Positions 1 to 12,869 of a stretch of DNA of 64,000 nucleotides are shown piece after piece (the stretch's first letter is position 1; each line of letters opens with the position of its first letter). The notes beneath the pieces were generated by a model. That model worked only from the letters and a program-made list of their open reading frames with translations, was not told the DNA's origin and did no database searches. A program made the translations under genes and the position numbers. Source of the stretch: Elymus sibiricus (taxonomy: Eukaryota > Streptophyta > Magnoliopsida > Poales > Poaceae); the NCBI GenBank assembly GCA_039707655.1, contig CM077671.1, positions 243,203,095 through 243,267,094 on the forward strand. The letters are read 5' to 3'.

Positions 1-49
1 TGTACACGAAGTGCATCCAGTTTTTCCCGTAACCCTCTCAACTTTTTAG

Positions 50-62
50 CACATGCTATGTG
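50..62. other. Conserved short dyad CACAT-N3-ATGTG
   Basis: Inverted repeat with 5-bp arms and a 3-base spacer (GCT), at offset 50-62 of the monomer and present in most monomers of the array. The TCT-spacer variant keeps both arms. The AACATGCTATGTGAG variant loses only the outermost pair. It could be a minor cruciform or a protein site, but it is short and may have no function. Confidence 0.45.
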
Positions 63-153
63 GGTGAAATTATGATACCATGCCAACTTTCAACCATTTC
101 AGAGTTCATTTGCAGTGCTTTTCAATTTCAGGGTCATTTTAGCTCAAAACAAA

Positions 154-168
154 TCATGAAATGCATGA
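154..168. other. Conserved dyad TCATG-N5-CATGA
   Basis: Inverted repeat with 5-bp arms around AAATG, containing the ATGCAT palindrome, at offset 154-168. Nearly all monomers retain it. Exceptions include class n'/z-like monomers with GCGTGAAA, two monomers with a lost A (near 30957 and 35339), and the 4-bp loss near 21485. No known binding site is recognised. Confidence 0.45.
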
Positions 169-680
169 AAAATAGCAAATGAAGTCAGGAAAGGGTTCAA
201 AAGTGATGACGTGGCTTTGAATTGTGCATATTGAATGCAGAAAAAGTCTTGAGTTAAAATATGTTTAAAAAAATGAAATCCCTTTGTAATAGACGAGTTT
301 TCGTTTGAATCCCTCATACTTCGAAGGAGATTGTCCAGTTTGTACACGAAGTGCAACCAGTTTTTCCCGTAACCCTCTCAACTTTTTAGCACATGCTATG
401 TGGGTGAAATTATGATACCATGCCAACTTTCAACCATTTCAGAGTTCATTTGCAGTGCTTTTCAATTTCAGGGTCATTATAGCTCACAACAAATCATGAA
501 ATGCATGAAAAATAGCAAATGAAGTCAGAAAAGGGTTCAAAAGTGATGACGTGGCTTTGAATGGTGCATATTGAATGCAGAAAAAGTCTTGAGTTAAAAT
601 ATGTTTAAAAAAATGAAATCCCTTTGTAATAGACGAGTTTTCGTCCGAAACCCTCATACTACGAAGGAGATTGTCCAGTT

Positions 681-3388
681 TGTACACGAAGTGCATCCAG
701 TTTTTCCCGTAACCCTCTCAACTTTTTAGCACATGCTATGTGGGTGAAATTATGATACCATGCCAACTTTCAACCATTTCAGAGTTCATTTGCAGTGCTT
801 TTCAATTTCAGGGTCATTTTAGCTCAGAATAAATCATGAAATGCATGAAAAATAGCAAATGAAGTCAGAAAAGGTTGAAAAGTGATGATGAGGCTTTGAA
901 TGGTGCATATTGAATGCAGAAATAGTCTTGAACTAAAATATGTTTAAAAAAAAGAGTAATAGACGAGTTTTCGTCCAAAACCCTCATACTTCGAAGGAGA
1001 TTGTCCAGTTTGTACACGAAGTGCATCCAGTTTTTCCCGTAACCCTCTCAACTTTTTAGCACATGCTATGTGGGTGAAATTATGATACCATGCCAACTTT
1101 CAACCATTTCAGAGTTCATTTGCAGTGCTTTTCAATTTCCGGGTCATTTTAGCTCAGAATAAATCATGAAATGCATGAAAATAGCAAATGAAGTGAGAAA
1201 AGGGCTGTAAAGTGATGATGTGGCTTTGAATGGTGCATATTGAATGCAGAAAAAGTCTTGAGTTAAAATATGTTTAAAAATATGAAATCCCATTGTAATA
1301 GACGAGTTTTCGTCCGAAACCCTGATACTTCGAAGGAGATTGTCCAGTTTGTACACGAAGTGCATCCAGTTTTTCCCGTAACCCTCTCAACTTTTTCGCA
1401 CATGCTATGTGGGTGAAATTATGATACCATGCCAACTTTCAACCATTTCAGAGTTCATTTGCAGTGCTTTTCAATTTCAGGGTCATTTTAGCTCAGAATA
1501 AATCATGAAATGCATGAAAATAGCAAATGAAGTCAGAAAAGGTTGAAAAGTGATGATGTGGCTTTGAATGGTGCATATTGAATGCAGAAATAGTCTTGAG
1601 CTAACATATGTTTAAAAAAAATGAAATCCCTTTGTAATAGACGAGTTTTCGTCCAAAACCCTCATACTTCGAAGGAGATTGTCCAGTTTGTACACGAAGT
1701 GCATCCAGTTTTTCCCGTAACCCTCTCAAATTTTTAGAACATGCTATGTGAGTGAAATTATGATACCATGCCAACTTTCAACCATTTCAGAGTTCATTTG
1801 CAGTGCTTTTCAATTTCAGGGTCATTTTAGCTCAGAATAAATCATGAAATGCATGAAAAATAGCAAATGAAGTCAGAAAAGGGTTGAAAAGTGATGATGT
1901 GGCTTTGAATGGTGCACATTGAATGCAAAAAAAGTCTTGAGTTAAAATATGTTTAAAAAAAAGAAATCCCTTTGTAATAAACGGGTTTTCGTTCGAAACC
2001 GTGATACTTCGAAGGAGATTGTCCAGTTTGTACACGAAGTGCATCCAATTTTTCCCGTAACCCTCTCGACTTTTTAGCACATTCTATGTGGGTGAAATTA
2101 TGATACCATGCCAACTTTCAACCATTTCAGAGTTCATTTGCAGTGCTTTTCAATTTCAGGGTCATTTTAGCTCAGAATAAATCATGAAATGCATGAAAAT
2201 AGCAAATGAAGTGAGAAAAGGGTTGAAAAGTGATGATGTGGCTTTGAATGGTGCATACTGAATGCAAAAAAAGTCTTGAGTTAAAATATGTTTAAAAAAA
2301 TGAAATCCCTTTGTAATAGACGAGTTTTTGTTGGAAACCGTGATACTTCGAAGGATATTGTCCAGTTTGTACACGAAGTGGATCCAGTTTTTCCCGTAAC
2401 CCTCTCAAATTTTTAGAACATGCTATGTGAGTGAAATTATGATACCATGCCAACTTTCAACCATTTCAGAGTTCATTTGCAGTGCTTTTCAGTTTCAGGG
2501 TCATTTTAGCTCAGAATAAATCATGAAATGCATGAAAAATAGCAAATGAAGTCAGAAAAGGGTTGAAAAGTGATGATGTGGCTTTGAATGGTGCATATTG
2601 AATGCAGAAAAAGTCTTGAGTTAAAAAATGTTTAAAAAAAAAGAAATCCCTTTGTAATAAACGGGTTTTCGTTCGAAACCGTGATACTTCGAAGGAGATT
2701 GTCCAGTTTGTACACGAAGTGCATCCACTTTTTCCCGTAACCCTCTCGACTTTTTAGCACATTCTATGTGGGTGAAATTATGATACCATGCCAACTTTCA
2801 ACCATTTCAGAGTACATTTGCAGTGCTTTTCAATTTCAGGGTCATTTTAGCTCAGAATAAATCATGAAATGCATGAAAAATAGCAAATGAAGTCAGAAAA
2901 GGGTTGAAAAGTGATGATGTGGCTTTGAATGGTGCATATTGAATGCAGAAAGAGTCTTGAGTTAAAATATGTTTAAAAAAATGAAATCCCTTTGTAATAG
3001 ACGGGTTTTCGTTCGAAACCGTGATACTTCGAAGGAGATTGTCCAGTTTGTACACGAAGTGCATCCAGTTTTCCCCGTAACCCTCTCAACTTTTTAGCAC
3101 ATTCTATGTGGGTGAAATTATGATACCATGCCAACTTTCAACCATTTCAGAGTTCATTTGCAGTGCTTTTCAATTTCAGGGTCATTTTAGCTCGGAATAA
3201 ATCATGAAATGCATGAAAAATAGCAAATGAAGTCAGAAAAGGGTTGAAAAGTGATGATGTGGCTTTGAATGGTGCATATTGAATGCAAAAAGAGTCTTGA
3301 GTTAAAATATGTTTAAAAATATGAAATCCCATTGTAATAGACGAGTTTTCGTCCGAAACCCTGATACTTCGAAGGAGATTGTCCAGTT
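681..3388. repeat. 2708-bp 8-mer HOR, copy 1 (c d e f g h i j)
   Basis: Monomer starts are 681, 1011, 1350, 1689, 2029, 2368, 2709 and 3049, with lengths 330, 339, 339, 340, 339, 341, 340 and 340. The mixed lengths act as a barcode that recurs in the same order in copies 2 and 3. Class i contributes a second AfaI site at 2812-2815 (GAGTACATTTG). It follows class b directly, whereas copies 2 and 3 follow class j. Confidence 0.9.
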
Positions 3389-6096
3389 TGTACACGAAGT
3401 GCATCCAGTTTTTCCCGTAACCCTCTCAACTTTTTCGCACATGCTATGTGGGTGAAATTATGATACCATGCCAACTTTCAACCATTTCAGAGTTCATTTG
3501 CAGTGCTTTTCAATTTCAGGGTCATTTTAGCTCAGAATAAATCATGAAATGCATGAAAAATAGCAAATGAAGTCAGAAAAGGTTGAAAAGTGATGATGAG
3601 GCTTTGAATGGTGCATATTGAATGCAGAAATAGTCTTGAACTAAAATATGTTTAAAAAAAAGAGTAATAGACGAGTTTTCGTCCAAAACCCTCATACTTC
3701 GAAGGAGATTGTCCAGTTTGTACACGAAGTGCATCCAGTTTTTCCCGTAACCCTCTCAACTTTTTAGCACATGCTATGTGGGTGAAATTATGATACCATG
3801 CCAACTTTCAACCATTTCAGAGTTCATTTGCAGTGCTTTTCAATTTCCGGGTCATTTTAGCTCAGAATAAATCATGAAATGCATGAAAATAGCAAATGAA
3901 GTGAGAAAAGGGCTGTAAAGTGATGATGTGGCTTTGAATGGTGCATATTGAATGCAGAAAAAGTCTTGAGTTAAAATATGTTTAAAAATATGAAATCCCA
4001 TTGTAATAGACGAGTTTTCGTCCGAAACCCTGATACTTCGAAGGAGATTGTCCAGTTTGTACACGAAGTGCATCCAGTTTTTCCCGTAACCCTCTCAACT
4101 TTTTCGCACATGCTATGTGGGTGAAATTATGATACCATGCCAACTTTCAACCATTTCAGAGTTCATTTGCAGTGCTTTTCAATTTCAGGGTCATTTTAGC
4201 TCAGAATAAATCATGAAATGCATGAAAATAGCAAATGAAGTCAGAAAAGGTTGAAAAGTGATGATGTGGCTTTGAATGGTGCATATTGAATGCAGAAATA
4301 GTCTTGAGCTAACATATGTTTAAAAAAAATGAAATCCCTTTGTAATAGACGAGTTTTCGTCCAAAACCCTCATACTTCGAAGGAGATTGTCCAGTTTGTA
4401 CACGAAGTGCATCCAGTTTTTCCCGTAACCCTCTCAAATTTTTAGAACATGCTATGTGAGTGAAATTATGATACCATGCCAACTTTCAACCATTTCAGAG
4501 TTCATTTGCAGTGCTTTTCAATTTCAGGGTCATTTTAGCTCAGAATAAATCATGAAATGCATGAAAAATAGCAAATGAAGTCAGAAAAGGGTTGAAAAGT
4601 GATGATGTGGCTTTGAATGGTGCACATTGAATGCAAAAAAAGTCTTGAGTTAAAATATGTTTAAAAAAAAGAAATCCCTTTGTAATAAACGGGTTTTCGT
4701 TCGAAACCGTGATACTTCGAAGGAGATTGTCCAGTTTGTACACGAAGTGCATCCAATTTTTCCCGTAACCCTCTCGACTTTTTAGCACATTCTATGTGGG
4801 TGAAATTATGATACCATGCCAACTTTCAACCATTTCAGAGTTCATTTGCAGTGCTTTTCAATTTCAGGGTCATTTTAGCTCAAAATAAATCATGAAATGC
4901 ATGAAAATAGCAAATGAAGTGAGAAAAGGGTTGAAAAGTGATGATGTGGCTTTGAATGGTGCATACTGAATGCAAAAAAAGTCTTGAGTTAAAATATGTT
5001 TAAAAAAATGAAATCCCTTTGTAATAGACGAGTTTTTGTTGGAAACCGTGATACTTCGAAGGATATTGTCCAGTTTGTACACGAAGTGGATCCAGTTTTT
5101 CCCGTAACCCTCTCAAATTTTTAGAACATGCTATGTGAGTGAAATTATGATACCATGCCAACTTTCAACCATTTCAGAGTTCATTTGCAGTGCTTTTCAG
5201 TTTCAGGGTCATTTTAGCTCAGAATAAATCATGAAATGCATGAAAAATAGCAAATGAAGTCAGAAAAGGGTTGAAAAGTGATGATGTGGCTTTGAATGGT
5301 GCATATTGAATGCAGAAAAAGTCTTGAGTTAAAAAATGTTTAAAAAAAAAGAAATCCCTTTGTAATAAACGGGTTTTCGTTCGAAACCGTGATACTTCGA
5401 AGGAGATTGTCCAGTTTGTACACGAAGTGCATCCACTTTTTCCCGTAACCCTCTCGACTTTTTAGCACATTCTATGTGGGTGAAATTATGATACCATGCC
5501 AACTTTCAACCATTTCAGAGTACATTTGCAGTGCTTTTCAATTTCAGGGTCATTTTAGCTCAGAATAAATCATGAAATGCATGAAAAATAGCAAATGAAG
5601 TCAGAAAAGGGTTGAAAAGTGATGATGTGGCTTTGAATGGTGCATATTGAATGCAGAAAGAGTCTTGAGTTAAAATATGTTTAAAAAAATGAAATCCCTT
5701 TGTAATAGACGGGTTTTCGTTCGAAACCGTGATACTTCGAAGGAGATTGTCCAGTTTGTACACGAAGTGCATCCAGTTTTCCCCGTAACCCTCTCAACTT
5801 TTTAGCACATTCTATGTGGGTGAAATTATGATACCATGCCAACTTTCAACCATTTCAGAGTTCATTTGCAGTGCTTTTCAATTTCAGGGTCATTTTAGCT
5901 CGGAATAAATCATGAAATGCATGAAAAATAGCAAATGAAGTCAGAAAAGGGTTGAAAAGTGATGATGTGGCTTTGAATGGTGCATATTGAATGCAAAAAG
6001 AGTCTTGAGTTAAAATATGTTTAAAAATATGAAATCCCATTGTAATAGACGAGTTTTCGTCCGAAACCCTGATACTTCGAAGGAGATTGTCCAGTT
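3389..6096. repeat. 2708-bp 8-mer HOR, copy 2
   Basis: Starts are 3389, 3719, 4058, 4397, 4737, 5076, 5417 and 5757, each 2708 after copy 1. Apart from its first bases, the one difference from copy 1 that I saw is G to A at 4883 (CTCAAAATAAAT). The first monomer opens with the TTTTTCGCAC form that follows class j, where copy 1 has TTTTTAGCAC after class b, as expected if the unit is joined to itself. The extra AfaI site is at 5520. Confidence 0.9.
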
Positions 6097-8804
6097 TGTA
6101 CACGAAGTGCATCCAGTTTTTCCCGTAACCCTCTCAACTTTTTCGCACATGCTATGTGGGTGAAATTATGATACCATGCCAACTTTCAACCATTTCAGAG
6201 TTCATTTGCAGTGCTTTTCAATTTCAGGGTCATTTTAGCTCAGAATAAATCATGAAATGCATGAAAAATAGCAAATGAAGTCAGAAAAGGTTGAAAAGTG
6301 ATGATGAGGCTTTGAATGGTGCATATTGAATGCAGAAATAGTCTTGAACTAAAATATGTTTAAAAAAAAGAGTAATAGACGAGTTTTCGTCCAAAACCCT
6401 CATACTTCGAAGGAGATTGTCCAGTTTGTACACGAAGTGCATCCAGTTTTTCCCGTAACCCTCTCAACTTTTTAGCACATGCTATGTGGGTGAAATTATG
6501 ATACCATGCCAACTTTCAACCATTTCAGAGTTCATTTGCAGTGCTTTTCAATTTCCGGGTCATTTTAGCTCAGAATAAATCATGAAATGCATGAAAATAG
6601 CAAATGAAGTGAGAAAAGGGCTGTAAAGTGATGATGTGGCTTTGAATGGTGCATATTGAATGCAGAAAAAGTCTTGAGTTAAAATATGTTTAAAAATATG
6701 AAATCCCATTGTAATAGACGAGTTTTCGTCCGAAACCCTGATACTTCGAAGGAGATTGTCCAGTTTGTACACGAAGTGCATCCAGTTTTTCCCGTAACCC
6801 TCTCAACTTTTTCGCACATGCTATGTGGGTGAAATTATGATACCATGCCAACTTTCAACCATTTCAGAGTTCATTTGCAGTGCTTTTCAATTTCAGGGTC
6901 ATTTTAGCTCAGAATAAATCATGAAATGCATGAAAATAGCAAATGAAGTCAGAAAAGGTTGAAAAGTGATGATGTGGCTTTGAATGGTGCATATTGAATG
7001 CAGAAATAGTCTTGAGCTAACATATGTTTAAAAAAAATGAAATCCCTTTGTAATAGACGAGTTTTCGTCCAAAACCCTCATACTTCGAAGGAGATTGTCC
7101 AGTTTGTACACGAAGTGCATCCAGTTTTTCCCGTAACCCTCTCAAATTTTTAGAACATGCTATGTGAGTGAAATTATGATACCATGCCAACTTTCAACCA
7201 TTTCAGAGTTCATTTGCAGTGCTTTTCAATTTCAGGGTCATTTTAGCTCAGAATAAATCATGAAATGCATGAAAAATAGCAAATGAAGTCAGAAAAGGGT
7301 TGAAAAGTGATGATGTGGCTTTGAATGGTGCACATTGAATGCAAAAAAAGTCTTGAGTTAAAATATGTTTAAAAAAAAGAAATCCCTTTGTAATAAACGG
7401 GTTTTCGTTCGAAACCGTGATACTTCGAAGGAGATTGTCCAGTTTGTACACGAAGTGCATCCAATTTTTCCCGTAACCCTCTCGACTTTTTAGCACATTC
7501 TATGTGGGTGAAATTATGATACCATGCCAACTTTCAACCATTTCAGAGTTCATTTGCAGTGCTTTTCAATTTCAGGGTCATTTTAGCTCAGAATAAATCA
7601 TGAAATGCATGAAAATAGCAAATGAAGTGAGAAAAGGGTTGAAAAGTGATGATGTGGCTTTGAATGGTGCATACTGAATGCAAAAAAAGTCTTGAGTTAA
7701 AATATGTTTAAAAAAATGAAATCCCTTTGTAATAGACGAGTTTTTGTTGGAAACCGTGATACTTCGAAGGATATTGTCCAGTTTGTACACGAAGTGGATC
7801 CAGTTTTTCCCGTAACCCTCTCAAATTTTTAGAACATGCTATGTGAGTGAAATTATGATACCATGCCAACTTTCAACCATTTCAGAGTTCATTTGCAGTG
7901 CTTTTCAGTTTCAGGGTCATTTTAGCTCAGAATAAATCATGAAATGCATGAAAAATAGCAAATGAAGTCAGAAAAGGGTTGAAAAGTGATGATGTGGCTT
8001 TGAATGGTGCATATTGAATGCAGAAAAAGTCTTGAGTTAAAAAATGTTTAAAAAAAAAGAAATCCCTTTGTAATAAACGGGTTTTCGTTCGAAACCGTGA
8101 TACTTCGAAGGAGATTGTCCAGTTTGTACACGAAGTGCATCCACTTTTTCCCGTAACCCTCTCGACTTTTTAGCACATTCTATGTGAGTGAAATTATGAT
8201 ACCATGCCAACTTTCAACCATTTCAGAGTACATTTGCAGTGCTTTTCAATTTCAGGGTCATTTTAGCTCAGAATAAATCATGAAATGCATGAAAAATAGC
8301 AAATGAAGTCAGAAAAGGGTTGAAAAGTGATGATGTGGCTTTGAATGGTGCATATTGAATGCAGAAAGAGTCTTGAGTTAAAATATGTTTAAAAAAATGA
8401 AATCCCTTTGTAATAGACGGGTTTTCGTTCGAAACCGTGATACTTCGAAGGAGATTGTCCAGTTTGTACACGGATTGCATCCAGTTTTCCCCGTAACCCT
8501 CTCAACTTTTTAGCACATTCTATGTGGGTGAAATTATGATACCATGCCAACTTTCAACCATTTCAGAGTTCATTTGCAGTGCTTTTCAATTTCAGGGTCA
8601 TTTTAGCTCGGAATAAATCATGAAATGCATGAAAAATAGCAAATGAAGTCAGAAAAGGGTTGAAAAGTGATGATGTGGCTTTGAATGGTGCATATTGAAT
8701 GCAAAAAGAGTCTTGAGTTAAAATATGTTTAAAAATATGAAATCCCATTGTAATAGACGAGTTTTCGTCCGAAACCCTGATACTTCGAAGGAGATTGTCC
8801 AGTT
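6097..8804. repeat. 2708-bp 8-mer HOR, copy 3
   Basis: Starts are 6097, 6427, 6766, 7105, 7445, 7784, 8125 and 8465. By eye it differs from copy 1 at 8187 (TATGTGAGTG), 8473 and 8475 (CGGATTGCAT for CGAAGTGCAT), apart from the TCG/TAG difference near its start. The extra AfaI site is at 8228. It is followed by class e' instead of a fourth class c. Confidence 0.9.
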
Positions 8805-9143
8805 TGTACACGAAGTGCATCCAGTTTTTCCCGTAACCCTCTCAACTTTTTCGCACATGCTATGTGGGTGAAATTATGATACCATGCCAACTTTCAACCA
8901 TTTCAGAGTTCATTTGCAGTGCTTTTCAATTTCAGGGTCATTTTAGCTCAGAATAAATCATGAAATGCATGAAAATAGCAAATGAAGTCAGAAAAGGTTG
9001 AAAAGTGATGATGTGGCTTTGAATGGTGCATATTGAATGCAGAAATAGTCTTGAGCTAACATATGTTTAAAAAAAATGAAATCCCTTAGTAATAGACGAG
9101 TTTTCGTCCAAAACCCTCATACTTCGAAGGAGATTGTCCAGTT

Positions 9144-12100
9144 TGTACATGAAGTGCATCCAGTTTTTCCCGTAACCCTCTCAACTTTTTAGCACATGCT
9201 ATGTGGGTGAAATTATGATACCATGCCAACTTTCAACCATTTCAGAGTTCATTTGCAGTGCTTTTCAATTTCAGGGTCATTTTAGCTCAAAACAAATCAT
9301 GAAATGCATGAAAAATAGCAAATGAAGTCAGGAAAGGGTTCAAAAGTGATGACGTGGCTTTGAATTGTGCATATTGAATGCAGAAAAAGTCTTGAGTTAA
9401 AATATGTTTAAAAAAATGAAATCCCTTTGTAATAGACGAGTTTTCGTTTGAATCCCTCATACTTCGAAGGAGATTGTCCAGTTTGTACACGAAGTGCAAC
9501 CAGTTTTTCCCGTAACCCTCTCAACTTTTTAGCACATGATATGTGGGTGAAATTATGATACCATGCCAACTTTCAACCATTTCAGAGTTCATTTGCAGTG
9601 CTTTTCAATTTCAGGGTCATTATAGCTCACAACAAATCATGAAATGCATGAAAAATAGCAAATGAAGTCAGAAAAGAGTTCAAAAGTGATGACGTGGCTT
9701 TGAATGGTGCATACTGAATGTAGAAAAAGTCTTGAGTTAAAATATGTTTAAAAAAATGAAATCCCTTTGTAATAGACGAGTTTTCGTTGGAAACCGTGAT
9801 ACTTCGAAGGAGATTGTCCAGTTTGTACACGAAGTGCATCCAGTTTTTCGCGTAACCCTCTCAAATTTTAAGAACATGCTATGTGAGTGAAATTATGATA
9901 CCATGCCAACTTTCAACCATTTCATAGTTCATTTGCAGTGCTTTTCAGTTTCAGGGTCATTTTAGATAAGAATAAATCATGAAATGCATGAAAAATAGCA
10001 AATGAAGTCAGAAAAGGGTTGAAAAGTGATGATGTGGCTTTGAATGGTGCATATTGAATGCAAAAAAAGTCTTGAGTTTAAAAATGTTTTAAAAAAAGAA
10101 ATCCCTTTGTAATAAACGGGTTTTCGTTCGAAACCGTGATACTTCGAAGGAGATTGTCCAGTTTGTACATGAAGTGCATCCAGTTTTTCCCGTAACCCTC
10201 TCGACTTTTTAGCACATTCTTTGTGGGTGAAATTATGATACCATGCCAACTTTCAACCATTTCAGAGTTCATTTGTAGTGCTTTTCAATTTCAGGGTCAT
10301 TTTAGCTCAAAACAAATCATGAAATGCATGAAAAATAGCAAATGAAGTGAGAAAAGGGTTGAAAATTGATGATGTGGCTTTGAATGGTGCATACTGAATG
10401 CAAAAAAAGTCTTGAGTTAAAATATGTTTATAAAAATGAAATCCCTTTGTAATAGACGAGTTTTCGTTCGAAACCGTGATACTTCGAAGGAGATTGTCCA
10501 GTTTGTACACGAAGTGCATCCAGTTTTTCCCGTAACCCTCTCAACTTTCTAGCACATGCTATGTGCGTGAAATTATGATACCTTGCCAACTTTCAACCAT
10601 TTCAGAGTTCATTTGCAGTGCTTTTCAATTTCAGGGTCATTTTGGCTCAGAATAAATCATGAAATGTATGAAAATAGCAAATGAAGTGAGAAAAGGGTTG
10701 AAATGTGATGATGTGGCTTTGAATGGTGCATATTGAATGCAGAAAAAGTCTTGAGTTAAAATATGTTTAAAAAAATGAAATCCCTTTGTAATAGACGAGT
10801 TTTCGTCCGAAACCCTCATACTACGAAGGAGATTGTCCAGTTTGTACACGAAGTGCATCCAGTTTTTCCCGTAACCCTCTCAACTTTTTAGCACATGCTA
10901 TGTGGGTGAAATTATGATACCATGCCAACTTTCAACCATTTCAGAGTTCATTTGTAGTGCTTTTCAATTTCAGGGTCATTTTAGCTCAGAATAAATCATG
11001 AAATGCATGAAAAATAGCAAATGAAGTCAGAAAAGGTTGAAAAGTGATGATGTGGCTTTGAATGGTGCATATTGAATGCAGAAATAGTCTTGAACTAAAA
11101 TATGTTTAAAAAAAAGAGTAATAGACGAGTTTTCGTCCAAAAACCTCATACTTCGAAGGAGATTGTCCAGTTTGTACACGAAGTGCATCCAGTTTTTCCC
11201 GTAACCCTCTCAAATTTTTAGAACATGCTATGTGAGTGAAATTATGATACCATGCCAACTTTCAACCATTTCAGAGTTCATTTGCAGTGCTTTTCAATTT
11301 CAGGGTCATTTTAGCTCAGAATAAATCATGAAATGCATGAAAAATAGCAAATGAAGTCAGAAAAATGTTGAAAAGTGATGATGTGGCTTTGAATGGTGCA
11401 TATTGAATGCAGAAAAAGTCTTGAGTTAAAATATGTTTAAAAAATGAAATCCCTTTGTAATAGACGGATTTTCGTTCGAAACCCTGATACTTCGAAGGAG
11501 ATTGTCCAGTTTGTACACGAAGTGCATCCAGTTTTTCCCGTAACCCTCTCAACTTTTTAGCACATGCTATGTGGGTGAAATTATGATACCATGCCAACTT
11601 TCAACCATTTCAGAGTTCATTTGCAGTGCTTTTCAATTTCAGGGTCATTTTAGCTCAGAATAAATCATGAAATGCATGAAAATAGCAAATGAAGTGAGAA
11701 AAGGGCTGAAAAGTGATGATGTGGCTTTGAATGGTGCATATTGAATGCAGAAAAAGTCTTGAGTTAAAATATGTTTAAAAATATGAAATCCCATTGTAAT
11801 AGACGAGTTTTCGTCCGAAACCCTGATACTTCGAAGGAGATTGTCCAGTTTGTACACGAAGTGCATCCAGTTTTTCCCGTAACCCTCTCAACTTTTTCGC
11901 ACATGCTATGTGGGTGAAATTATGATACCATGCCAACTTTCAACCATTTCAGAGTTCATTTGCAGTGCTTTTCAATTTCAGGGTCATTTTAGCTCAGAAT
12001 AAATCATGAAATGCATGAAAATAGCAAATGAAGTCAGAAAAGGTTGAAAAGTGATGATGTGGCTTTGAATGGTGCATATTAAATGCAGAAATAGTCTTGA

Positions 12101-12869
12101 GCTAACATATGTTTAAAAAAATGAAATCCCTTTGTAATAGACGAGTTTTCGTCCAAAACCCTCATACTTCGAAGGAGATTGTCCAGTTTGTACACGAAGT
12201 GCATCCAGTTTTTCCCGTAACCCTCTCAAATTTTTAGAACATGCTATGTGAGTGAAATTATGATACCATGCCAACTTTCAACCATTTCAGAGTTCATTTG
12301 CAGTGCTTTTCAATTTCAGGGTCATTTTAGCTCAGAATAAATCATGAAATGCATGAAAAATAGCAAATGAAGTCAGAAAAGGGTTGAAAAGTGATGATGT
12401 GGCTTTGAATGGTGCATATTGAATGCAGAAAAAGTCTTGAGTTAAAAAATGTTTAAAAAAAAAGAAATCCCTTTGTAATAAACGGGTTTTCGTTCGAAAC
12501 CGTGATACTTCGAAGGAGATTGTCCAGTTTGTACACGAAGTGCATCCACTTTTTCCCGTAACCCTCTCGACTTTTTAGCACATTCTATGTGGGTGAAATT
12601 ATGATACCATGCCAACTTTCAACCATTTCAGAGTTCATTTGCAGTGCTTTTCAATTTCAGGGTCATTTTAGCTCAGAATAAATCATGAAATGCATGAAAA
12701 ATAGCAAATGAAGTCAGAAAAGGGTTGAAAAGTGATGATGTGGCTTTGAATGGTGCATATTGAATGCAGAAAGAGTCTTGAGTTAAAATATGTTTAAAAA
12801 AATGAAATCCCTTTGTAATAGACGGGTTTTCGTTCGAAACCCTGATACTTCGAAGGAGATTGTCCAGTT
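9144..12869. repeat. HOR unit U2: a b' k l m c' n d' e h o, 11 monomers
   Basis: Starts are 9144, 9484, 9824, 10164, 10504, 10843, 11173, 11512, 11851, 12189 and 12530. The unit is composite. It opens like the other units, then enters a k-l-m stretch shared with U6, then a six-monomer block (10843-12869, 2027 bp) shared with U3. Its second monomer is a b-to-g chimera. Rare markers shared with U6 at an offset of 14212 include CATTTGTAGTGC and TATGTGCGTG. Class o ends it with TTTTCCCCG at the boundary. Confidence 0.8.
9484..9823. repeat. Chimeric monomer b/g in U2
   Basis: The left part is class b (ATTATAGCTCAC, GATGACG, TAGAAAAAG up to 9723). The right part has the class-g GTTGGAAACCGTG starting at 9788. 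The switch lies within 9724-9787. GAGTTTTCG is retained instead of the g-type GAGTTTTTG, which limits how far left the g tract extends. This is a recombinant monomer between two positions of the HOR. Confidence 0.65.

Larger units (their letters stand above)
1..340. repeat. Reference monomer (class a, 340 bp)
   Basis: Anatomy of one monomer. The AfaI site GTAC is at 2-5, followed by a pyrimidine-rich stretch to about 46. A short dyad CACAT-N3-ATGTG lies at 50-62. A low-variation block follows at about 63-150, including the AS-B-like site at about 100-119. A second dyad, TCATG-N5-CATGA, is at 154-168. The variable part starts near 168 and holds the AS-A-like site near 204-223 (here GATGACGTGG). 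An A-tract of variable length follows at about 268-274. The last 50 bases carry several CpGs and the palindrome CTTCGAAG at 319-326. The length is about twice a nucleosome repeat, which is common for plant satellites. Class a heads units U1-U6. Confidence 0.85.
1..9143. repeat. HOR unit U1: a b (c-j)x3 e', 27 monomers
   Basis: Monomer starts are 1, 341, then three 8-mers from 681, 3389 and 6097, then 8805. The first two monomers are classes a and b and the last is e' (CCCTTAGTAATAG, next monomer opening GTACATG), exactly as in U4 and U5. The length is U4 (3727) plus two extra 2708-bp 8-mers. The three inner copies share markers absent from U4/U5: GGATATTG at the end of class g and CTCGGAATAAATC in class j (copies 1-3 all read CTCGG). 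They therefore amplified locally after the unit split from U4/U5. A collapsed or expanded assembly is the main alternative. Confidence 0.88.

Noticed and set aside
255..275. TATA-like or promoter-like stretch (TTAAAATATGTTTAAAA)
   Set aside because: It is simple AT-rich sequence present in every monomer with no associated gene; nothing supports initiation here.
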